The notes below the pieces were generated by a model, which saw nothing but the letters and a program-made list of their open reading frames with translations, was not told where the DNA came from and did no database searches. Positions 7,886 to 14,902 of a stretch of DNA of 16,316 nt are shown here, one piece after another. Location of the stretch: assembly GCA_002494215.1 (NCBI GenBank), contig DLBF01000064.1, forward strand, positions 1 to 16,316. The letters run 5' to 3'. Position numbers and translations under genes: made by a program. Position 1 is the stretch's first letter. Each line of letters starts with the position of its first letter. Origin of the DNA: Prevotellaceae bacterium UBA7028 (GTDB lineage: Bacteria; Bacteroidota; Bacteroidia; Bacteroidales; Bacteroidaceae).

Positions 7886-10800
7886 ATGAAAAACTATCTG
7901 TTTTCAGTGCTCGCGATGCTGACGACATTCAGTACATCTGCTTTTGCGCTCGACAAGGTGGACGGCGTATACCAAATTGGAACTGCAGAAGACTTTGCTG
8001 AATTCGCTGCACTCGTGAATGGTGGTCAGAAGAAAGCCCAAGCCATCCTGACGGCCGACATTGATTTAGGCACTAACATTGATGCCTACAAACTCTACGA
8101 CGGTGAATATCTCGGCACTTTCGACGGAGCTGGTCACACCATCACCATCAACTTCTCCGACGGAACAAAGGATGATCAGGGTCCTGCCATCTTCCGTTCT
8201 ATCGGCAACCAGGCACTCATCAAGAGACTGAAGGTGCAAGGTACCATCACAACCTCAAGACAGCATGCAGCAGGTATCGCCAACTACAGCGGCGGTGTTA
8301 TTCGCGACTGTTGGGCAGATGTGACTATCAAATGTCCTACAGCCATGACGGATGCCAGTGCAGCAGCCTTTGTAGGCCAGTGTAACAAGAACTCACTTAT
8401 CGAGAACAGCGTTGCCAAGATTGCTATCGATGCCGTTGGTTCTGGCAGGTTCGGTGGTGTTGCCGCATGGGCAGACGCAGACCGTTGTCACATTGCCAAC
8501 TGTTTGGTAATCAATGACAACTGCAACTTTGACAGGTCTGACGGCAAGAGTGCCGGTTTGGTTCGTAACGACGCAAAGTTGGTAGTTGTTGACCTTGACA
8601 CTTACAATGCCGACAGTTATCATAATCGTCCCATTGGTGCCGTTGCCAACAACTATGTTGTAGATAACTTTGGCGGTGAGAACAAAGGTACAACTGTTAT
8701 CACTACCGCAGACATTGAAAGCGGTAAGATTTGCTTCCAGCTGAACAGCGACCAGAAGCAAATCCGCTGGAAACAGAACCTCGGAACTGATCCATACCCT
8801 GTTCCTGCTGTATTCCGCTCTGAAGGTCAGGTTTATGCTTCTGCATCTACCAACTGCCAGGGTAAGGCTGATGGAGATGTCACCTACAGTAACACCCCCA
8901 GCAATGCCATAGCTACAGCACACACTTACGACAAGTATGGCGTCTGCACCACTTGCGGTCAGTTCAACTGGAACAGCTTCGACTTCAACGATCCTGAAAG
9001 ATATGATCCCGCCGACAGGTCATTCCTCATCAACAGTGGCGACGACCTCTTCCTGGCAGAAGGTTGGAACCGTCTGCAAAACGGCTGCAAGTTCAACCTG
9101 AAGTTGGTGAACGACGTTACATGTACTCCTCCCGCTGGTCAACTCATCTTCAACAGCAGCGACTGGAGTGAGTGTAGCTTCAATGGTCAGGGACACACGC
9201 TCACCATCGAGATGGTGGATATCAATGAGCAATGTCCTTCCTTCCTGCCTAAGCCTTACGCATATGCAGGCGACTTCGTCTTCGAGAATGTTATCATGCA
9301 CGGTAAGATTACATCTACCTATACTGGTGCATCTCCATTCTCAGGTTCTATTTGCGGTAGAGAGTATGGTAACAACAGAAAGATTATCCGCAATGTGTAC
9401 AGCGACATCGACATCAGTACCCAAAGAACAGGTGACAACACTTGTGGTGGTCTGCTGGGATGCGCAGATGGCGTAGTTACCGTCGAGAACTGTATCTATG
9501 CCGGTGACATCGTAGGTGTAGAAGGCGCACAATGCTTTGGTGGTATATGCGGTTGGACGTCAGGTGGCAACACCTCACTTACAAACTGTGCTTTCACAGG
9601 TACTATTACCAATGGAGGTGGTGATACTCACACCATTGCCCGTAACTATGCCAACATGCCTAACACGAATGTCTATAGTGTCAATTCTTATGGCTCAGGA
9701 GACGAGGCTAAATACACCAAGATTGCTGCAGAGGCCGTTGCAAACGGTGAACTGGCATACTTGCTGAATGGCAAGGAGAATGGAGTTGAGCGCTTCTATC
9801 AGCAGATTGGTACAGACGAATGCCCAATGCCTATAGCAAAGGATGGTGCATTGGTCTATGCAACAGCAGAACAATATCGATGCGACGGACAGCCTATTGG
9901 CGAGATTACATACAGCAACCACCTTACAGGTCTGTTCCCACCCCACGCATTCGAGGACGGCGTTTGCTCAGTCTGCGGCGAACTTGAGAAAGATGCAGAT
10001 GGTTACATGAAGATTGTCGGCGCCAAGTCTCTGGCTCAGTTCTCTAACCTCGTTAACAGTGGTAAGACAGCCCTTAAGGTTCGTATGTACGAGGATGTTG
10101 ACATGAGTGGCACAGCGTACACTCCTGCTGGTAGCACCTCTAACATCTATACTGGCGAGTTCGACGGCCAGGGTCACACCATCAGCAACCTGACTATCAA
10201 CGGAGGCGACTACACAGGTCTGATTGGTACTATCGGTGATGGTGCCGACATCAAGAACTTTGTACTCGACAAGACATGCTCTATTAATGGTAACGCATTC
10301 TGTGGCATAGTTGGTGGTACCAATGGTGGCGGTAACGTTTACATTACCAATGTAGGTAACGAGGGTAACGTTACTGGTACTGCACAGAACGTATCTGGTA
10401 TTCTGGGTGTTGATATGGGCGGTTCTGCAACATTGTACATCACCAACTGCTATGTAACAGGTGCTATCAAGGGTAATCGCGAATCTGCTACTGTCTGCTC
10501 TTGGTCAAACGGCAGCTCTAAGATTGTCAACTGCTGGAGTACAGCTACCTTGGAAGGTATCTATGGTACCAACTCATTCACACGTGGTAGCGCTCAGACC
10601 ATCAACTGCTACGAGATTGAAACCGTAGGTCAGCAAAGCGGTGTCACCAAGATTAAAGAAGAGGATATTAAGAGCGGTAAGTTCTGCTACGAGTTCAACA
10701 AAAATGCTGGCGAGATTCTGTTGGGTCAGGACTTGACAGATGGTCAGCTTTATCCCACCTTCGCAGACAACACTAACTACTCAGAGGTTCGTTACGACGA

Positions 10801-11437
10801 GGAAATTGGCTACTACAACCCGCTGCCTGCAAAGATTAAGGATTGTAAATTCGAGAATGTTGTAAGCAACGACATCGTTAAGAGTGCCGACATCAAGGGC
10901 GAAATCACCCTCACAGCAAATGCCGATGACATCACTGGCAATGCAGTAGCACTTATCATGAGTGCCGAAGAATATGCTCAGAAGGGCGTTATCAGAGGCA
11001 AGCACCTCTTTGGCGCTGTTGGCAAGAACGGTGGTATCACAGTTGATGGCGAAGGCAAGGTTAACATTAAGTTCACCAGCTTCAGCACTCACACAGATCA
11101 GCCCAACTTTGCAGATTCTCTGGGTCTGGCAAGAGAGGACGTAGGCGACGTTAAGACAGACGCCAAGTATGTTGTTGTAATCTATGGCGGCAGCTTGGTA
11201 CTTGAAGGCGAAGTATGGCCCGAGACTATTGTTGAAACCTACGATGGTTCTGATGTCATCTCTCTCGTTATCGACAATGCCGTTCGCGCTCTTATTGGCG
11301 AGGAGGATCCTACAGCTATCAATGGCATCAACGATGCTAACGAGGATGCTGAGGCTTACACCATCAGCGGTGTTCGCGTCAGCAAGACTCAGAAGGGCAT
11401 TTACATTGTCAATGGCAAGAAGGTAGTTAAGGAATAA
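7886..11437 (+). CDS. Large secreted surface protein of three related GLUG/beta-helix-like modules
   Basis: 1183 residues. A signal peptide (MKNYLFSVLAMLTTFSTSAFA) precedes three related modules at about 27-358, 379-698 and 707-970. Each opens with a helix-like segment (GTAEDFAEFAALVNGG, SGDDLFLAEGWNRLQNG, GAKSLAQFSNLVNSG), then a VxxDVD-like strand, then F(D/N)GxGHT(I/L) at 79-86, 432-439 and 759-766. Gly/Asn/Cys-rich repeats follow, then SGKxCYxxN and a G(T/Q)D.YP segment. Modules 1 and 2 end with HTYDKYGVCTTCG (346-358) and HAFEDGVCSVCG (687-698), and each has another Cys upstream (C324, C666). The C-terminus (about 975-1140) is a different domain. The tail YTISGVRVSKTQKGIYIVNGKKVVK resembles type IX secretion sorting tails. 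The fold suggests a right-handed beta-helix used for binding; the ligand is unknown. It is transcribed divergently from the CotH gene and has its own terminator. Confidence 0.85.
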   Translation: MKNYLFSVLAMLTTFSTSAFALDKVDGVYQIGTAEDFAEFAALVNGGQKKAQAILTADIDLGTNIDAYKLYDGEYLGTFDGAGHTITINFSDGTKDDQGPAIFRSIGNQALIKRLKVQGTITTSRQHAAGIANYSGGVIRDCWADVTIKCPTAMTDASAAAFVGQCNKNSLIENSVAKIAIDAVGSGRFGGVAAWADADRCHIANCLVINDNCNFDRSDGKSAGLVRNDAKLVVVDLDTYNADSYHNRPIGAVANNYVVDNFGGENKGTTVITTADIESGKICFQLNSDQKQIRWKQNLGTDPYPVPAVFRSEGQVYASASTNCQGKADGDVTYSNTPSNAIATAHTYDKYGVCTTCGQFNWNSFDFNDPERYDPADRSFLINSGDDLFLAEGWNRLQNGCKFNLKLVNDVTCTPPAGQLIFNSSDWSECSFNGQGHTLTIEMVDINEQCPSFLPKPYAYAGDFVFENVIMHGKITSTYTGASPFSGSICGREYGNNRKIIRNVYSDIDISTQRTGDNTCGGLLGCADGVVTVENCIYAGDIVGVEGAQCFGGICGWTSGGNTSLTNCAFTGTITNGGGDTHTIARNYANMPNTNVYSVNSYGSGDEAKYTKIAAEAVANGELAYLLNGKENGVERFYQQIGTDECPMPIAKDGALVYATAEQYRCDGQPIGEITYSNHLTGLFPPHAFEDGVCSVCGELEKDADGYMKIVGAKSLAQFSNLVNSGKTALKVRMYEDVDMSGTAYTPAGSTSNIYTGEFDGQGHTISNLTINGGDYTGLIGTIGDGADIKNFVLDKTCSINGNAFCGIVGGTNGGGNVYITNVGNEGNVTGTAQNVSGILGVDMGGSATLYITNCYVTGAIKGNRESATVCSWSNGSSKIVNCWSTATLEGIYGTNSFTRGSAQTINCYEIETVGQQSGVTKIKEEDIKSGKFCYEFNKNAGEILLGQDLTDGQLYPTFADNTNYSEVRYDEEIGYYNPLPAKIKDCKFENVVSNDIVKSADIKGEITLTANADDITGNAVALIMSAEEYAQKGVIRGKHLFGAVGKNGGITVDGEGKVNIKFTSFSTHTDQPNFADSLGLAREDVGDVKTDAKYVVVIYGGSLVLEGEVWPETIVETYDGSDVISLVIDNAVRALIGEEDPTAINGINDANEDAEAYTISGVRVSKTQKGIYIVNGKKVVKE

Positions 11438-11464
11438 CCGAAACTTCCATAATCACTTAATATC

Positions 11465-11500
11465 GGAATCCCTCCCTGCAACCAAGCAAGGAGGGATTCC
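11465..11500 (+). terminator. Rho-independent terminator of the three-module protein gene
   Basis: A perfect 11-bp stem, GGAATCCCTCC (11465-11475) with GGAGGGATTCC (11490-11500), encloses a 14-base loop and is followed by TCTTT. It lies 27 bases after the stop codon. Confidence 0.85.
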
Positions 11501-11533
11501 TCTTTATATATATAATAAGGTATAGGGAGGGGA

Positions 11534-11610
11534 GAGTTTAGAGTTTAGAGTTTAGAGATGATAGATGATAGATGGTTTCAGGTTTCAAGTTTCAAGTTTC
11601 AAGTTTCAAG
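11534..11610. repeat. 77-bp array of eleven in-phase heptamers
   Basis: Reading in steps of seven from 11534 gives GAGTTTA three times, then GAGATGA, TAGATGA, TAGATGG, TTTCAGG, and TTTCAAG four times. The unit changes but the seven-base phase is never broken. Two further units (CTTCAAG, TTTCAAG) lie at 11642-11655 after a 31-bp interruption. Replication slippage at such runs can vary copy number between strains. Confidence 0.85.
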
Positions 11611-11673
11611 TATGACCTACGGTCGAGCCTGCTCACGCAGCCTTCAAGTTTCAAGTCGCTAACCGCTAAACCT

Positions 11674-11706
11674 TCCCTCCCCCTCGGGGGAGTCGGAGAG
11701 GGGTTA
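11674..11706. repeat. GC-rich intergenic element, copy 1
   Basis: CCCTCCCCCTCGGGGGAG followed by TCGGAGAGGGGTT. A related copy lies at 15741-15774 between the EF-P and HAD genes. The C-run and G-run can pair into a hairpin. The two copies differ by small indels. Confidence 0.6.
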
Positions 11707-11793
11707 ATTCTTAATTAAAAAATCTCAAACAAGGCAATATCTAATAATATATGTTAAAATTAATAGGAAAGATGCATTTTTCTTATTTTTTTC

Positions 11794-11825
11794 TTGGAGT
11801 GATTTAAACATTTAAATTACATTTG
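11794..11825 (+). promoter_or_regulatory. Promoter with candidate operator for the BlaI-type repressor gene
   Basis: TTG (11794-11796), 21 bases, then TACATTTG (11818-11825) match the Bacteroidetes promoter. The spacer holds a perfect inverted repeat ATTTAAA-ca-TTTAAAT (11802-11817) that ends directly at the -7 box. A dimeric repressor bound there would block the polymerase, so autoregulation by the downstream BlaI-type protein is likely but not shown. Confidence 0.65.
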
Positions 11826-11854
11826 CAACAGATAAATCGAAAACATTAAATAAC

Positions 11855-12244
11855 ATGATAAAGAATAAGAAAGAAATCAGCACGCTGACAAAGGCAGAGA
11901 TGGAGATCATGAACATCCTTTGGGAGGAAGCTAAGCCTATGAGTACGCACGCCATTATAGAGCAGTACCCTGAGCCTAAGCCCGCCTACTCTACTATTGC
12001 CACTTTCATGAAGATTCTGACCAAGAAGGAGTTTGTTTCTTTCCGCAAGGGCGAAGAGGGCGACAAAACGTTCTACTTCTATCCCCTTATCACCAGAGTG
12101 GAATATACACGCAAGTTCATGAACCAGGTTAAGAGCACCTTCTTCGGAGGCTCCGTCAAGTCCCTCATCTCCTTCTTTGCAAAGGAAGAGAAACTCTCGG
12201 ACGAAGACTTACAGGAGATAGTATCCTTAATTCAAAATTCATAA
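11855..12244 (+). CDS. BlaI/MecI/CopY-family transcriptional repressor
   Basis: 129 residues, the usual length. The winged-helix DNA-binding part (about 8-80) shows the family pattern LTKAEMEIMNILWEEAKPMS, then AYSTIATFMKILTKKEFVSFRKGE with the recognition helix near 44-57, then a C-terminal dimerisation part (about 82-125). In BlaI and MecI the repressor is inactivated by cleavage near the start of the last helix; the LISFFAKEEKLS segment (104-115) aligns with that place. The next gene encodes the matching membrane peptidase, so the two form a sense-and-derepress pair. The last five residues (LIQNS) and the stop codon are supplied by an AATTCA-type simple repeat, so the natural C-terminus may have been altered. 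No antibiotic resistance gene is beside it. Confidence 0.92.
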   Translation: MIKNKKEISTLTKAEMEIMNILWEEAKPMSTHAIIEQYPEPKPAYSTIATFMKILTKKEFVSFRKGEEGDKTFYFYPLITRVEYTRKFMNQVKSTFFGGSVKSLISFFAKEEKLSDEDLQEIVSLIQNS

Positions 12245-12351
12245 TGCATAATTCATAATTAAGCAAAAAGCTTAGTTTACGAATCGGAAAATTGCCCAAC
12301 ACCTCATCAACTCATAAACTAATCAACTCACAAACTCACAAACTCTGAATT
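12245..12351 (+). repeat. Spacer between repressor and sensor genes made largely of simple repeats, with a 14-bp inverted pair
   Basis: CATAATTCATAATT (12247-12260), just after the repressor stop codon, is the exact reverse complement of AATTATGAATTATG (12348-12361), which contains the sensor's ATG at 12352-12354. Between them are imperfect ACTCACAAA/ACTCATAAA repeats (about 12308-12345). A message hairpin with a loop of about 87 bases could hide the sensor start codon. Confidence 0.7.
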
Positions 12352-13851
12352 ATGAATTATGAATTTATCATAAAGTCCGCTTTAACCTTGGCACTACTAT
12401 ACAGCCTCTTTTACTTTATCCTCAGGAAAGAGACGTTTCACAGGTTCAACCGTTGCTGCCTGCTATTCACCCTGGTGGCATCCCTACTGTTGCCCTTGGT
12501 GCACATCTCAACGTCACACCCCACGGCTGTGAACGAGGCTGTAATGGCAAGTACCGATTATATTACCACATTGCCAACCATCGTAGTAACGGCAGAGACC
12601 AAAGCACCCTTGCTTACCTGGAACGATGTTCTGGCAGGTATCTACTGGACAGGTTTGTGTATCATGCTGCTCTATCTGGTTTTGCAGATTATTCAGACTT
12701 GCATGCTAATAAAGGGTGGTTTACGGCATACAGACAAGTATGGCAATACTATCATCCTAAAGGAGGACATAAAGTCACCCTTCAGTATCTTCCACTATAT
12801 AGTAATGAGTGTAGAGGACTACGAGAATCATCGTCGCAACATACTTACCCACGAGCAGGAGCACATCCGTATGTATCACAGCTACGACCTCTTGCTCCTG
12901 CAGGTAGTGAAAGTGCTGCAATGGTTCAATCCCTTTGTGTGGTTCCTGGAGAACGATCTGAAGGCGCTACACGAATATCAGGCTGATGAAGCCGTCATTA
13001 ATCAAGGCATCGATGCAAAACAATATCAACAACTTCTCGTCGTGAAGGCCGTCGGCAATCGTCTGCAGCCATTTGCCAACAACCTCAGGCGGGGCTCACT
13101 AAAAAAACGTATTATTATGATGTATCAAAAAAAATCAAACCGATGGATGATGCTGAAAGCTTTGTTCATCCTCCCCGTGACTTGTTTTGCAATCTACGCG
13201 TTTGCAACGCCAGAAAGCAAAGTCGTAGAGAAACTGAAGACAAAAGTTGCTGCCGTTGAGCAAACCTTCCAAGAGACTGCCGCTCCCACGGAAGAACAAA
13301 CTGCCCCTGCAGTAGAAGAGCAGATTACAGAATCTGCTGCACCAATTGCAGAACTGGCAGAAGAACCTACTGTGGAAGCTGAGCCGGCGGCAAGCGCAGA
13401 AGCTCCAAAGGATAGTGTGTATAATACGCCAGAGAAGAGAGCACAGTTCCAAGGTGGAGATCAAGCCATGTTCTCATTTATTGCTCAGAATTTAAAATAC
13501 CCGAAGATAGCTATGGAATGTGAAGTCGCCGGAAGAATAACTGTCTCATTCACCGTAGAAAAAGACGGAACACTTTCTGAAGTAAACATTCTAAGCAACA
13601 AAGCTGGTTTAGGCATGGACGTGAGAGACGTGGAAGGTGAAGACGCAAACACAATAGTCACATCCTACAAAATGAAAGAGGGTGACACACAATACCTCTC
13701 TCATGCTGAATTTAACTCATCTCGCAAAGCCTTAGAGGAAGAAGCTATCCGCGTAATAAACTTAACTTCCGGCAAATGGAGCCCAGCAGAGGATAAAGGA
13801 GAAAAAGTTTGCAGCAATATGAGGATACCTCTCTCCTTCCGGCTAAATTAG
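12352..13851 (+). CDS. BlaR1/MecR1-type M56 membrane metallopeptidase with TonB C-terminal domain
   Basis: 499 residues. Membrane segments lie near 8-24, 33-51, 97-119 and 267-285. The M56 peptidase domain carries the zinc motif HEQEH (167-171) and the third-ligand segment HEYQADEAV (207-215), preceded by SPFSIFHYIVM. BlaR1-type proteases cleave, or trigger cleavage of, their BlaI-type repressor on the inner face of the membrane. The penicillin-binding sensor domain of BlaR1 is absent. In its place is an E/A/P/T-rich linker (about 296-355) and a TonB C-terminal domain (about 366-499: QFQGGDQAMFSFIAQNLKYP, VAGRITVSFTVEKDGTLSEV, and the RIPLSFRLN end). About 30-40 extra residues (420-459) split the TonB domain before ALEEEAIRVI. 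A second ATG seven bases downstream is out of frame, which supports 12352 as start. The signal and ligand are unknown. Confidence 0.92.
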   Translation: MNYEFIIKSALTLALLYSLFYFILRKETFHRFNRCCLLFTLVASLLLPLVHISTSHPTAVNEAVMASTDYITTLPTIVVTAETKAPLLTWNDVLAGIYWTGLCIMLLYLVLQIIQTCMLIKGGLRHTDKYGNTIILKEDIKSPFSIFHYIVMSVEDYENHRRNILTHEQEHIRMYHSYDLLLLQVVKVLQWFNPFVWFLENDLKALHEYQADEAVINQGIDAKQYQQLLVVKAVGNRLQPFANNLRRGSLKKRIIMMYQKKSNRWMMLKALFILPVTCFAIYAFATPESKVVEKLKTKVAAVEQTFQETAAPTEEQTAPAVEEQITESAAPIAELAEEPTVEAEPAASAEAPKDSVYNTPEKRAQFQGGDQAMFSFIAQNLKYPKIAMECEVAGRITVSFTVEKDGTLSEVNILSNKAGLGMDVRDVEGEDANTIVTSYKMKEGDTQYLSHAEFNSSRKALEEEAIRVINLTSGKWSPAEDKGEKVCSNMRIPLSFRLN

Positions 13852-13858
13852 ACTTCCC

Positions 13859-13880
13859 TTATATATATAATAAGGTATAG
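13859..13880. repeat. 22-bp AT-rich direct repeat, copy 2
   Basis: TTATATATATAATAAGGTAT plus AG is identical to 11504-11525. Copy 1 directly follows the terminator of the three-module gene. Copy 2 lies between the sensor stop codon and its terminator. Confidence 0.8.
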
Positions 13881-13935
13881 AAAAATAGGCTGCCCAAGAC
13901 AAAAACAAACCTAACTAATTGGGCAGCCTATTTTT
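13881..13935. terminator. Hairpin terminator after the M56 sensor gene
   Basis: A perfect 17-bp inverted repeat, AAAAATAGGCTGCCCAA (13881-13897) with TTGGGCAGCCTATTTTT (13919-13935), has a 21-base loop. The T tract on both strands would let it work in either direction. Confidence 0.85.
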
Positions 13936-13962
13936 ATATCTCTCATTTTATAAATCATAAGG

Positions 13963-14033
13963 TTTTTGTCCGTAAGGGACGGACACCGAGTCCGTACGGG
14001 ACGGACAAAAAGTCCGCAGGCGACGGACAAAAA
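13963..14033. repeat. Array of three 22-bp-period hairpin units
   Basis: Units start at 13968, 13990 and 14012. Each is GTCCG, seven bases, CGGAC (17 bp), followed by a five-base spacer. The stems are identical in all three, while loops differ (TAAGGGA, TACGGGA, CAGGCGA) and spacers differ (ACCGA, AAAAA, AAAAA). TTTTT before the first unit mirrors AAAAA after the last, so the whole array is also palindromic. Confidence 0.85.
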
Positions 14034-14168
14034 ATTCCACGCTACTTCTTTATTTCGCCTCAGACCTTTATTTTCACTATTTCAACAGTTAACTACTAAT
14101 AAAAGAATTGCCAGAACCACATACAAATGTTAAATCTTGGGCGATTCCGCACTATTTTCTTTCAATTT

Positions 14169-14200
14169 TTTGTTACTCTTCTACATCCTACATATTTTTG
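14169..14200 (+). promoter_or_regulatory. Promoter of the lipoprotein gene
   Basis: TTTG (14169-14172), 20 bases, then TATTTTTG (14193-14200) fit the Bacteroidetes consensus. The implied leader is an A-rich run of about 50 bases before the ATG at 14255, as is common in this phylum. Confidence 0.7.
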
Positions 14201-14254
14201 TAACAGAGAAAATGAACTAAAACTTTTCTTTATTTATTAACCAAAAACATCAAA

Positions 14255-14854
14255 ATGAGAAAGAGTTTATTTGCATTCGCAACGCTACTGACAATGGTGG
14301 CCTGCAACAACAAGACGGCAGCCAATGCTGAGAGTGAGGAAATCGACGAGGTATCACTCGAAGTGATGAACGAACAGAACACAGACTACTACCAGGCCGT
14401 CAAACGATATTTAGTAAGCGAAATAGGGAAAGACTATGCTCAAGCTGAATACTGTATACCCTTCTACAGCAAGGTGGATATTGACGATAGCGATCCCGAG
14501 GACATAAAGTTCTGGGGCAACTTCTGGGTGAACAACTACAACCAGGTTGGCGATACGCTGAAGTGTATCTCTGGCGGCAACCATCCAGGACTGATGCACA
14601 TCCGAAAGACGGAGAAGGGATTCGAGGTAACAGCCTTCGACCAAGTGGCAGATGGAGCTGCCAACCAGACAAGTGCCAAGAAGATTTTTGGCGACAAGTA
14701 CGAAGCCTTCCAAAAATACAGCAGCGACGACGGTTGGCGCGAACAATGTATAATAGACCAACTGGAAGATTATGCGACGGAGCACAACCTGACAGCCACT
14801 ATGTATCAAGACTTCGGCTGGCCTGCCAAACGCTTCAAGCTGCTGGAAGAATAG
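14255..14854 (+). CDS. Lipoprotein of unknown function
   Basis: 199 residues. The N-terminus MRKSLFAFATLLTMVAC is a type II signal peptide with the lipid-modified cysteine at C17 (-3 to +1: M-V-A-C). The mature part starts NNKTAANAESEEIDEV, an acidic flexible linker. It then forms a compact domain of about 160 residues that I do not recognise. The segment EYCIPFYSKVDIDDSDPEDIKFWGNFW... (66-94) and the DTLKCISGGNHPGLMHIRKTEKGFEVTAFDQV stretch suggest an alpha/beta fold reminiscent of small secreted NTF2-like or DUF lipoproteins, but this is only a guess. It has its own promoter and a terminator, so it is a single-gene unit in the cell envelope. No clear surface-export acidic signal directly follows C17, so a periplasm-facing position is slightly favoured. 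Confidence 0.85.
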   Translation: MRKSLFAFATLLTMVACNNKTAANAESEEIDEVSLEVMNEQNTDYYQAVKRYLVSEIGKDYAQAEYCIPFYSKVDIDDSDPEDIKFWGNFWVNNYNQVGDTLKCISGGNHPGLMHIRKTEKGFEVTAFDQVADGAANQTSAKKIFGDKYEAFQKYSSDDGWREQCIIDQLEDYATEHNLTATMYQDFGWPAKRFKLLEE

Positions 14855-14867
14855 GTTGCAAGAAAAC

Positions 14868-14901
14868 AAATAAGGTTTTGCCAGGCGGCAAAACCTTATT
14901 T
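14868..14901. terminator. Bidirectional terminator between lipoprotein and HAD genes
   Basis: A 15-bp perfect stem, AAATAAGGTTTTGCC (14868-14882) with GGCAAAACCTTATTT (14887-14901), has the loop AGGC. It lies 13 bases after the lipoprotein stop and directly beyond the stop codon of the convergent HAD gene at 14903, so it serves both. Confidence 0.88.
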
Positions 14902-14902
14902 A

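Larger units (their letters stand above)
11438..11854. other. Repeat-filled spacer before the repressor gene
   Basis: No gene is seen. In order it holds the terminator, an AT run shared with 13859-13880, a 77-bp heptamer array, a 31-bp insert with two small hairpins (GACC-tac-GGTC at 11614-11624 and CTGC-tcac-GCAG at 11629-11640), and two more heptamers. A GC-rich CCCTCCCCCTCGGGGGAG element follows at about 11674-11704, and then the promoter of the BlaI-type gene. Confidence 0.8.
13852..14254. other. Intergenic region between sensor and lipoprotein genes
   Basis: No gene is seen. It holds the 22-bp direct repeat, the sensor terminator, the 22-bp-period hairpin array, an unremarkable AT-rich stretch (about 14040-14160), and the lipoprotein promoter. 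Confidence 0.75.

Noticed and set aside
12453..12986. 177-codon open frame within the M56 sensor gene
   Set aside because: It overlaps the zinc-motif coding region in another frame and its translation looks like no protein family.
11855..13851. Beta-lactam resistance operon
   Set aside because: The repressor and protease are of the BlaI/BlaR1 type, but no beta-lactamase or penicillin-binding gene or domain is present.
13963..14033. CRISPR-like array
   Set aside because: Period is only 22 bases with 5-base spacers, and the repeats are palindromic; no cas gene is present.
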